Of a stretch of 5,793 nt of DNA, positions 1-5,793 are shown piece after piece; the stretch's first letter is position 1, and the number at the start of each line of letters is the position of its first letter. Source of the stretch: an uncultured Terriglobus sp. Lineage in GTDB: Bacteria; Acidobacteriota; Terriglobia; Terriglobales; Acidobacteriaceae. The notes under the pieces are model-generated. The model ran no database searches. It was not told the origin of the DNA and saw only the letters and a program-made list of their open reading frames with translations. A program made the translations under genes and the position numbers. The stretch covers positions 1 to 5,793 of the forward strand of contig CALMRM010000167.1 of assembly GCA_937871605.1 (NCBI GenBank), given 5' to 3'.

Positions 1-2523
1 ACTTCTACCACCGTGAATAGAACAGTAACCATTCCGGGAAATGTCCTTCCTGCTGGTTATATTTCTCCAGTGGGAAGAGCGATCCTCAATGCCTTTCCCG
101 CTCCCAATACCACCGGTAATGGCTACAACTTCAACCAGCTGAATACCTTCAAGACACGTTCCGACATGTACAGCGGCAAGCTGGAGCACACCTTTGCGCC
201 CTGGTGGAGTGCCGGTGTTTCCTACGTTCACCTGGCCACCCAGGAACCGAGCGGCTTCATCTTGGGTGGCGCTGTGGCGGAGAACGCAACCAAACTGCTG
301 CGCTACAACGACGCCACCGCGATCAACAACACTTTCACCCTGAATCCAACCACCCTGCTGACGGTCGGCTATGGGTTCAATCGCTATTACAGCGCTTCGT
401 TTCAGTACTCCAACGGGTACAACCTCGGTACAGGAGGACTGGGTTTGCCGGCCAGTTTCGTCAGCAGCCTGCAGTCTCGGACGTTTCCCACCGTCACCAT
501 TAACAATCTGACCAACAGCGACTCGATTGGTGGTGCTAATGGCACCGTGCAGGAGCAATCTTCCAAGAACATCGTCGTGGGCATTAGTAAGACGTTCGAC
601 AAAAATAATATCCGTGTCGGGTATGTGTATCGGCTGCTGTATTTCAAGAGCAACCCGAACAGCATTCCATCGTTTACCTTTAACGGCCAGTACAGCGATC
701 AGAAGCCGGGCTCTCCCAGTTCCACCACTGCGCTTACTTATGCGGATATCCTCATGGGCCTGCCCTCTGCCGCCAGCTACACCGTTACCACGGGCGCGTT
801 TAACCAGGAAGCGTCGTACCACGCTGCGTTTGCCCAGGATGATGTTCGACTTACGGCCAAGCTGACGTTGAACCTCGGCCTGCGCTATGAATACGAGCTT
901 GGCCAGCGGGAACAGAACAACCGCTACAACGTGGGCTTCGACCCGAACATCACCTACAGCTACCCGGCAGCAACCGGAGCGATCACTGCAAAGGGCGGCT
1001 TGCGCTTTGCAGGTGTGGGCGGTGCACCGGTCCACTGCTGCAGCCAGAGCCATGTGAAATTTTCGCCACGCGCAGGCTTTGCATACCAGGTCAACCCCAG
1101 AATGGTGGTGCATGGCGGCTTCGGTGTCTTCTACGCACCTGTAGGTCTTACTTATGTGGGCCAAGGGTACTCTCAGGTGACGTCGTACTCCCCGAACACG
1201 CCCTCTGGGACGGTGGCGGTAGGGGCCAACTCTTACCTGTCCAATCCATTTCCAAACGGTTTTGTGCAGCCTTCCGGCAACACACTGGGACCACTCACCA
1301 GTGTTGGCGGCCCACTAGGAACGCTGAACAGCACCAGCACGCTTGCGGACTTTGGCCGCCGCTTTCCGCTGGTGCAGCAGTACTCCTTCGATGTGCAGCA
1401 GGATCTGCCAGGCGGCATAAACTTCAAGCTCAGCTACATCGGAGCCCACTCCCGCAACATCATCAACGCGGTCAACGTGAATCAATTGCCCGACTCGGCT
1501 TTGGCGACGGCCAGGCTGAGCGGCACGCAGCTGAACGCGTCGGCAAATAACGTGACGAATCCGTACTACGCCACCTCTATTAACGGCTTTCCAGCTACAG
1601 GGCAGGCAGCCAACAAAACCATCAGCCGAGCGCAAAGCCTCTTGCCGTTTCCTCAGTTCACCAGCATCTCCGTGGCGGAGAGCAACGGCTACTCCAACTA
1701 CAACTCCATGGCTGTCAAGGTGCAGAAGCGACTGGCAACCGGGCTAACGGTGTTGGGTACGTATACGTGGGCCTCCAACTGGGACAACCTGTGGAGTGCC
1801 GGATCACAGGTGTATTTCACCTACGGCCCGCAGGACGCCTACAACCCGAAAGGCGAGTACGCTCGCGCTCTCAGCAGCGTGCCCAACCGCTATACCGCTG
1901 CCGTGAGCTACGATCTGCCGGTGGGTCGCGGCAAACTGTTCCTGGGTAACGCACCCTGGTACGTGAATGAATTGGTGGGCGGCTGGCAGGTCAATGACGA
2001 GTGGATCATTCAGAACGGTGTGCCGCTGTCAATCCAGCAGACCAACCTGAACACCACGTATGGCACCACTGGCGTGGGCGGCAGCTATCAACGGCCAAAC
2101 CTGGTGGGCGATGCGCACTCGGCATGCCTCTCGGGCCGTCCGCAGGGCCGCCTGGGTGTAAGTTCCGTGGGTACGGAGCAGGCCTACGTGAACGTGGCTG
2201 CCTTCTCACCTGCCGCACCGTACACCTACGGCAACGCACCCCGCATGCTGCCGTGCCGTGCGCCGGGCAGCAACAACTCCGACATTTCTATCAACAAGAA
2301 TTTCAAACTCACTGAGCGAGTGAACGCCCAGTTTCGTGCAGAGGCGCTCAACGCCTTCAATACACCACAGTTCGGCTCGCCAACACTTACCTATGTGGTT
2401 TCGGGAACAGGTGTGACGACTGCGCCAACCATTGCCAGCGGTGCCAACCAGACCCTGGGCAACGTGACTACGCAGATCAACTACTCGCGCATTATTCAGC
2501 TGGGCGGGCGCATTTCGTTCTAG
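1..2523 (+). CDS. TonB-dependent receptor, Oar-like, C-terminal part (5' end outside window)
   Basis: This is an outer-membrane beta-barrel receptor of the large acidobacterial Oar-like type, which takes up substrates with energy passed on by TonB. The frame is open from base 1, so the GTG at 13 is an internal valine and the true start lies upstream. The 840 visible residues would be the barrel; the usual N-terminal signal peptide, carboxypeptidase-regulatory-like domain and plug are missing, since the family commonly runs to 1000-1200 residues. Family-typical stretches are SPRAGFAYQVNPRMVVHGGFG followed by VFYAP (about residues 353-379), RAPGSNNSDISINKNFKLTERV (about 753-774), FRAEALNAFNTPQFGSP (about 779-795), and a C-terminal GGRISF ending in phenylalanine, as expected for BAM-inserted barrels. 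Aromatic/glycine alternation runs throughout. Cysteines are few: a CC pair at 346-347, then 709 and 752. The substrate cannot be read from sequence. The gene is followed by a hairpin, so it probably ends its transcription unit. Confidence 0.93.
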   Translation, partial: TSTTVNRTVTIPGNVLPAGYISPVGRAILNAFPAPNTTGNGYNFNQLNTFKTRSDMYSGKLEHTFAPWWSAGVSYVHLATQEPSGFILGGAVAENATKLLRYNDATAINNTFTLNPTTLLTVGYGFNRYYSASFQYSNGYNLGTGGLGLPASFVSSLQSRTFPTVTINNLTNSDSIGGANGTVQEQSSKNIVVGISKTFDKNNIRVGYVYRLLYFKSNPNSIPSFTFNGQYSDQKPGSPSSTTALTYADILMGLPSAASYTVTTGAFNQEASYHAAFAQDDVRLTAKLTLNLGLRYEYELGQREQNNRYNVGFDPNITYSYPAATGAITAKGGLRFAGVGGAPVHCCSQSHVKFSPRAGFAYQVNPRMVVHGGFGVFYAPVGLTYVGQGYSQVTSYSPNTPSGTVAVGANSYLSNPFPNGFVQPSGNTLGPLTSVGGPLGTLNSTSTLADFGRRFPLVQQYSFDVQQDLPGGINFKLSYIGAHSRNIINAVNVNQLPDSALATARLSGTQLNASANNVTNPYYATSINGFPATGQAANKTISRAQSLLPFPQFTSISVAESNGYSNYNSMAVKVQKRLATGLTVLGTYTWASNWDNLWSAGSQVYFTYGPQDAYNPKGEYARALSSVPNRYTAAVSYDLPVGRGKLFLGNAPWYVNELVGGWQVNDEWIIQNGVPLSIQQTNLNTTYGTTGVGGSYQRPNLVGDAHSACLSGRPQGRLGVSSVGTEQAYVNVAAFSPAAPYTYGNAPRMLPCRAPGSNNSDISINKNFKLTERVNAQFRAEALNAFNTPQFGSPTLTYVVSGTGVTTAPTIASGANQTLGNVTTQINYSRIIQLGGRISF

Positions 2524-2541
2524 CTGGGATGCAAACCTGTA

Positions 2542-2570
2542 AACGGCCTCGCACGCATGGCGGGGCCGTT
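2542..2570 (+). terminator. GC-rich hairpin after the receptor gene, probable (possibly bidirectional) terminator
   Basis: An 11-bp stem pairs AACGGCCTCGC (2542-2552) with GCGGGGCCGTT (2560-2570), with one T-G wobble and a 7-base loop. It begins 18 bases after the receptor stop codon. The downstream tract TTCTGTGTCT is only moderately T-rich, so it is not a textbook intrinsic terminator. It lies between the receptor and the 3' end of the minus-strand lutC remnant, and on the minus strand it is followed by GTTTACAGGTTTG. It may therefore once have served both convergent genes. Confidence 0.6.
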
Positions 2571-2582
2571 CTGTGTCTCGGC

Positions 2583-2960
2583 TTACGATGATGGCGGTCG
2601 TTCGGCGTGGGCCGTGGACGCCGCGGATGCGGGTCATTTCGATGCCGCTGGTAGCGGATGGCCCTGAGGTGGTAGCAATGGGTGCGGTACTCCGTCAAAC
2701 GCGGCAGCGCTTCGGCGATGGTCTCGACGACCTGGTCCAGGTGAATGACATAGATAGGGTGGTTGGGTAAGAGCGTGGCGGCGCGACGGCCCTCCTCCGC
2801 ACCGTGTTGCAGCAGCACCGTGCCGCTGATAACGATGACAACCGTGCAGCCCGTGAACACGACGCGTGGGCTATTGAGCGCGACGAGATCGAGCGAGTGG
2901 TCGCGCAGGACTCTGGTGCCAGCCTTCGGCAGCCACGCGTCAGGCACGCCTGCGGGAACG
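2583..2960 (-). pseudogene. lutC: Decayed, N-terminally truncated lutC (LUD-domain lactate utilisation protein C)
   Basis: Read on the minus strand, this stretch translates to the C-terminal part of LutC, a LUD-domain protein of the LutABC L-lactate oxidation system. One frame, read from about 2960 down to 2696, gives DVPAGVPDAWLPKAG, then VLRDHSLDL, TGCTVVIVISGTVLL, EEGRRAATLLPNHP and DQVVETIAEALPRL. A different minus frame, about 2694 to 2585, then gives PIATTSGPSATSGIE and RIRGVHGPRRTTAIIV, which matches the LutC end (family form: SGPSATSDIEL...GVHGPR). The gene therefore has a frameshift near 2685-2700. The usual IAETGT core reads IVISGT. The frame-1 segment meets TAG at 2978-2980 going upstream, so roughly the first 80-100 residues of a protein normally about 200-230 long are gone. 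No in-frame stop follows the final motif. Orientation and motif order are from direct reading; the family assignment is from remembered consensus, with no search run. Confidence 0.75.
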
Positions 2961-2962
2961 TC

Positions 2963-3439
2963 ATGGTCGAACTTAATCTAGGCACAATCATCAACGCACC
3001 CATCGAACGCTGCTTCGACCTGTCGCGAAGCATTGAAGTTCACCTGCTGGGAACGGAGCAGACCGGAGAGCAGGCAGTTGGAGGCGTCACGACCGGACTG
3101 ATCGGTCTGGGTGAGTTTGTGAGATGGAGGGCGACGCACCTGGGAGTGAAGCAGCACCTCGCCAGCCGCATCACCGCGTACAATCGACCGGTTTACTTTC
3201 AGGACACAATGATTGAGGGCGCGTTCCGGTCGATGCAGCACGACCACTTCTTTAAAGCACTCGCTCCTGACAGAACAGAGATGATGGACCGATTCGTCTT
3301 TGCAGCACCGCTGCCTGTGCTCGGCCTAATTGCTGAAAAGTTGGTGCTCAGGCGGTACATGCACAACCTGCTAATTTATCGGAACGAGATCGTGAAGCAA
3401 GTCGCACAGTCAGACAAATGGAAGAACTTTATAGGTTGA
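2963..3439 (+). CDS. SRPBCC-family ligand-binding protein (COG4276-like)
   Basis: This is a 158-residue cytoplasmic protein of the START/Bet v1-like (SRPBCC) superfamily, whose members fold into a helix-grip with a hydrophobic pocket. No reaction can be assigned. The N-terminus has the typical start, a beta strand then NAPIERCFDLSRSIEVHL (11-28). The centre carries the hallmarks of the COG4276 group: GLGEFVRWRATHLG (48-61), HLASRITAYNRP (65-76), F-D-MIEGAF (79-88) and HDHFF (93-97). The end has the expected amphipathic helix, LVLRRYMHNLLIYRNEIVKQVA (128-149). The length fits the family. I chose ATG 2963 because family similarity begins at once after it; longer forms starting at TTG 2804 would only add 53 residues antisense to the lutC remnant. 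A weak GGGA lies 5 bases upstream. Its 5' sequence is the pseudogene, so no native promoter is apparent. The next gene starts 3 bases after its stop codon. Confidence 0.85.
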   Translation: MVELNLGTIINAPIERCFDLSRSIEVHLLGTEQTGEQAVGGVTTGLIGLGEFVRWRATHLGVKQHLASRITAYNRPVYFQDTMIEGAFRSMQHDHFFKALAPDRTEMMDRFVFAAPLPVLGLIAEKLVLRRYMHNLLIYRNEIVKQVAQSDKWKNFIG

Positions 3440-3442
3440 ACC

Positions 3443-3652
3443 ATGAACCATTCACAGAAGCTGAACATTACCAAAGTGGCCAGAGCGATTGAGAAGGACG
3501 CAGGCCGCTCTCTGCTGGGATTGCGCACGTCATTAAAGCAGGCCAAGTCAGGCGACTTTACGGTATTGCGGCGGCGTGGAAGCACTGCAGGCGGCACGCA
3601 AGCTATAACGAAGAAAGCGATAAGGTTGAGCGGCGCTATCGAGGCGGTGTAG
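3443..3652 (+). CDS. Small hypothetical protein, N-half resembling HTH antitoxins
   Basis: This is a predicted 69-residue basic protein. It starts 3 bases after the SRPBCC stop, with AGG (3433-3435) 7 bases before the ATG, and ends 2 bases before the next start, so it sits in a tight probable operon. Residues 10-38 (TKVARAIEKDAG, then LRTSLKQAKSG) resemble the N-terminal helices that precede the HTH domain in some XRE-type antitoxin or regulator proteins, where the pattern is roughly IA-AIE-DAG---LR-SL--AK-G. The remaining 30 residues are rich in Arg, Gly and Ala and contain no recognisable HTH. The other forward frames downstream do not restore one either. It may be a truncated antitoxin, a free-standing small protein, or a spurious frame. 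No toxin gene is adjacent. The resemblance is from memory and weak; function is unknown. Confidence 0.5.
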   Translation: MNHSQKLNITKVARAIEKDAGRSLLGLRTSLKQAKSGDFTVLRRRGSTAGGTQAITKKAIRLSGAIEAV

Positions 3653-3654
3653 TC

Positions 3655-4080
3655 ATGTTCTTACGCGCGACAGCTTTGTCTCTGCTCATTACTTTTGGTA
3701 CCTGCCCGTTGATTGCAGCGACCAACAAGGCGTGTCCAAGCGGCCGTGACAAGACTCTTGCGAAGGTTCATGGCCGCCTCGGCGTGTACAACGGTGGCTA
3801 CCCAAATCTGCGCCTTTGGCATGTAGGCACTCACCATCTGTTTGGGATTTACGGCGGTCCAGCCGACCTGCAGTGTCAGCATGCAGGAACATGTGGCAGC
3901 GATCAGGACGGCCCAGACCTCCCGACAAATGTTGACAAGAAGATGACGACACTTAAACCGATTTTTGAGTACTGGCTATACGGGGACTATGTGCTTCTAG
4001 AACTTGAATCTTACAAAAGCGGGCACATGCAGGCTGCTTGCATCGTGAGTGCGACACACTTGATTCGCCGCAAGTCGTAA
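3655..4080 (+). CDS. Secreted small protein of unknown function
   Basis: This is a 141-residue protein with a clear Sec signal peptide: MFLR, a hydrophobic core to about residue 20, and a probable signal peptidase I site near LIAA (19-22). There is no lipobox at that point, so a periplasmic or extracellular location is expected. The mature part is about 120 residues with cysteines at 27, 74, 80 and 129. Its most distinctive stretch is HGRLGVYNGGYPNLRLWHVG (39-58) followed by THHLFGIYGG; near the end come LYGDYVLLELE (108-118) and GHMQAACIVSA (123-133). I associate this layout (GRL-x-YNG-x-P-x-R-W-x-GT-x-x-x-LG, then GD, then MQ-x-C) with a family of uncharacterised secreted proteins in Acidobacteria, but I know no function. 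GAGG (3641-3644) lies 10 bases before the ATG and supports this start. The gene follows the small protein with a 2-base gap and is the last of the three-gene block. Confidence 0.75.
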   Translation: MFLRATALSLLITFGTCPLIAATNKACPSGRDKTLAKVHGRLGVYNGGYPNLRLWHVGTHHLFGIYGGPADLQCQHAGTCGSDQDGPDLPTNVDKKMTTLKPIFEYWLYGDYVLLELESYKSGHMQAACIVSATHLIRRKS

Positions 4081-4101
4081 GACACGACCGCATGGCGTGG
4101 C

Positions 4102-4110
4102 TGCTACACT
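4102..4110 (+). promoter_or_regulatory. Candidate extended -10 promoter for the DUF885 gene
   Basis: The 9-mer TGCTACACT is a TGn extension plus the -10-like hexamer TACACT (4105-4110). No -35 box is evident at the usual spacing (ACACGA at 4082-4087), which fits an extended -10 promoter. The ATG at 4118 is only 7 bases after the hexamer, so transcription starting at the normal distance would begin at or next to the start codon. No Shine-Dalgarno sequence lies in between, which agrees with leaderless translation. Confidence 0.42.
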
Positions 4111-4117
4111 CCTACGC

Positions 4118-5793
4118 ATGCGTACAACCTCCTGTGTTGCTTCCCTCGTGCTGAGCGGGCTTTTGCTGTCCCATGCTGCCGTTGCCCAGGTCCCGGCACA
4201 GACGGCTGTGGCTGACCGCCTGGCCGCGCAGAACGCCCTGTTACAGGAGCAGTGGGAGGCCAACCTGAAGCTGAACCCCACGCAGGCCACCGCTGTGGGC
4301 GACTACCGCTACAACGACCAGCTGGGCGACTACTCGCTGGCCGCGGCGCAGCATCGCCATGACCTGAGCGCGGCGTACCTAGAGCGCATCCAGGCCATCG
4401 ACCCCAGCGGGTTCTCCGAGGAGGATCGCACCTCGCACGACCTGTTCCTGCGCAACCTGCAGGAAAACCAGGACGACTTCGACCTGAAGAACTACGAGAT
4501 GCCCGTCAGCATGCTGGGCGGCCCGCACACCTCGCTGGCTGACCTGCCGCTGGCCATGCCCTTCGACTCCGTCAAGCACTACGAGGACTACATCGGGCGG
4601 TTGCACAAGATCCCCACCGCGCTGACGCAGACCGAAGAGGTGCTGCGTGCCGGTGTGCGCGACCACCTGACCATGGTCAAGTTTCTCGCGTCCAAGATTC
4701 CCGGGCAGTGCCAGGGCATCATCGCCGCCGACCCGTTCCTGAAGCCCACGCAGAAGTTCCCCGCCTCGTTCTCTGACGCGGACAAGCAGCGCCTGACCAA
4801 GGCGATTACCGACGCGGTGAACACCGAGGTACTGCCCGCGTACAAGCAGTTCGCGGCCTTCCTTGAGAAGGAGTACGTGCCCGCGGGCCGCCCGGAGATC
4901 AGCATCGAGAGCCTGCCCGACGGCAAGCGGCGCTACCAGTCGGCCATACGCCGCTCCACCACCACGGACATGTCGCCGGAACAGATCCACAGCATCGGCC
5001 TGAAAGAGTTCGACCGCATCGTCGCGGAGATGACGGCACTGGCCAAGGCCAACGGCTACGCCGACCTGCCGAGCTTCCGCGAGAAGGTTGAGGCCGACCC
5101 GAAGTACAAGCCCACGTCCGAGCAGGCCATCGTCGACGACTTTGACAAATACATCAAACAGATGCGGCCCAAGCTGCCGCAACTGTTCACCGTCATCCCG
5201 TCCGCGCCCGTCACGGTCGAGGGCATCCCAGACTTCCAGAAGGCCACGTCCACGCACTATCAGACGGGCACGCCCGACGGCAAGCGCCCGGGCCGCGTGT
5301 CGGTCGCGGTGTCCGACTACGCCAGCCGCTCGTACCTGAACGACGAGGCGGTCGCTTACCACGAGGGCATTCCCGGCCACCACATGCAGCTGTCCGTGCA
5401 GCAGACCATCCCCGGCCTGCCGGAGTTTCGCAAGCACGGCGGCAACTCCGCCTACACCGAGGGCTGGGCACTGTACGCCGAGCAGCTGGGCAAGGAGGTC
5501 GGCTTCTACCAGGACCCCGGCTCCGACTACGGCCGCCTGCGGTCCGAGCTGTTCCGCGCCGTGCGGCTGGTGGTCGACACCGGCATCCACGACATGGGCT
5601 GGAGCCGTGAGCGCGTCGTGGAGTACATGCGCGCTTCGCACGCCATCGACGAGCCCACCATCCAGAGCGAAACCGACCGCTACATCGCCTCGCCCGCGCA
5701 GGCGCTCAGCTACAAGCTGGGCCAGCTCAAGATTCGCGAACTACGCGCGAAGGCTACGGCAAAGCTGCGTGACAAGTTCGACGAGCGCACCTT
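4118..5793 (+). CDS. Exported DUF885-family protein, probable metal-dependent hydrolase (3' end outside window)
   Basis: An open frame of 558 codons runs from ATG 4118 off the right edge without a stop. The N-terminus is a signal peptide: MRTTS, a hydrophobic core of residues 7-18, and a signal peptidase I site AVA/Q after residue 23. The rest is the DUF885 fold, a largely helical domain of about 550-600 residues. Family signatures are GRLHKIPTAL (about 167-176), the motif HEGIPGHHMQ (415-424) preceded by AVAY, TEGWALYAE (447-455), LRSELFRAVRLVVDTGIH (about 474-491) and SPAQALSYKLGQLKIRELR (about 528-546). HEGIPGHH plus the downstream EGW resembles a stretched gluzincin zinc site, so a peptidase role is often suggested but is not settled. 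Almost all of the domain is present, so probably only a short tail is missing. Strong GC bias at third positions supports coding. A 420-codon minus-strand open frame inside it (4379-5641) is only its antisense shadow. It starts 38 bases after the preceding gene, probably from its own promoter. Confidence 0.93.
   Translation, partial: MRTTSCVASLVLSGLLLSHAAVAQVPAQTAVADRLAAQNALLQEQWEANLKLNPTQATAVGDYRYNDQLGDYSLAAAQHRHDLSAAYLERIQAIDPSGFSEEDRTSHDLFLRNLQENQDDFDLKNYEMPVSMLGGPHTSLADLPLAMPFDSVKHYEDYIGRLHKIPTALTQTEEVLRAGVRDHLTMVKFLASKIPGQCQGIIAADPFLKPTQKFPASFSDADKQRLTKAITDAVNTEVLPAYKQFAAFLEKEYVPAGRPEISIESLPDGKRRYQSAIRRSTTTDMSPEQIHSIGLKEFDRIVAEMTALAKANGYADLPSFREKVEADPKYKPTSEQAIVDDFDKYIKQMRPKLPQLFTVIPSAPVTVEGIPDFQKATSTHYQTGTPDGKRPGRVSVAVSDYASRSYLNDEAVAYHEGIPGHHMQLSVQQTIPGLPEFRKHGGNSAYTEGWALYAEQLGKEVGFYQDPGSDYGRLRSELFRAVRLVVDTGIHDMGWSRERVVEYMRASHAIDEPTIQSETDRYIASPAQALSYKLGQLKIRELRAKATAKLRDKFDERT

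Noticed and set aside
1233..1635. Minus-strand open frames of 64 and 106 codons inside the receptor gene
   Set aside because: They are antisense shadows of a clearly coding plus-strand frame and have no recognisable protein features.
2206..2541. Continuation of the minus-strand frame beyond the LutC C-terminus into the receptor gene
   Set aside because: LutC motifs end near 2585. The rest is antisense to the receptor's well-conserved C-terminus and only reflects loss of the original stop codon's frame.
2804..2962. N-terminal extension of the SRPBCC protein from TTG 2804
   Set aside because: The extra 53 residues are antisense to the lutC remnant and not SRPBCC-like. Family similarity begins right after ATG 2963.
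4083..4099. Small inverted repeat CACG...CGTG between the secreted-protein gene and the DUF885 gene
   Set aside because: It has only 4 continuous base pairs, then a mismatch and one more pair, with no T-run, so it is too weak to call a terminator or operator.
4379..5641. A 420-codon open frame on the minus strand
   Set aside because: It is antisense to the DUF885 gene in GC-rich DNA. Its translation is dominated by L, V, G, R and A with no domain pattern, while the plus strand carries clear family motifs across the same bases.

Overview
The window looks like chromosome from an Acidobacteriota bacterium of the Terriglobus/Granulicella/Edaphobacter type. This is inferred from three things: a very large Oar-like TonB-dependent receptor, a DUF885 protein with a signal peptide, and a small secreted protein of a kind I associate with this class. 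No taxonomic marker gene is present.

Layout from left to right. (1) Positions 1-2523 (+) hold the C-terminal 840 residues of an outer-membrane TonB-dependent receptor whose N-terminus lies before the window. A strong GC-rich hairpin follows its stop codon. (2) Positions about 2583-2960 look empty at first, but on the minus strand they hold a decayed fragment of a lactate-utilisation protein C (LutC, LUD domain) gene. The fragment is split over two reading frames and lacks its N-terminal part. (3) Positions 2963-4080 (+) carry three tightly packed genes with gaps of 3 and 2 bases: a COG4276-like SRPBCC ligand-binding protein, a 69-residue protein whose first half resembles the N-terminus of certain helix-turn-helix antitoxins, and a 141-residue secreted protein of unknown function. 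Sampled stretches of this block are near 50% GC, well below the gene to its right. (4) Positions 4118-5793 (+) hold a long DUF885 protein with a signal peptide and the HEGIPGHH motif. It is open at the right edge of the window. An extended -10 box sits so close to its start codon that the mRNA may have almost no leader.

The outer genes fit the envelope and polymer-degrading lifestyle of soil acidobacteria: nutrient uptake through the outer membrane and an exported, probably metal-dependent hydrolase. The centre is a rearranged spot where a lut gene has been cut and decayed, with the three-gene block starting at the break. I see no complete novel defence or mobile system. The broken lutC and the compact block next to it are the parts most worth a second look.
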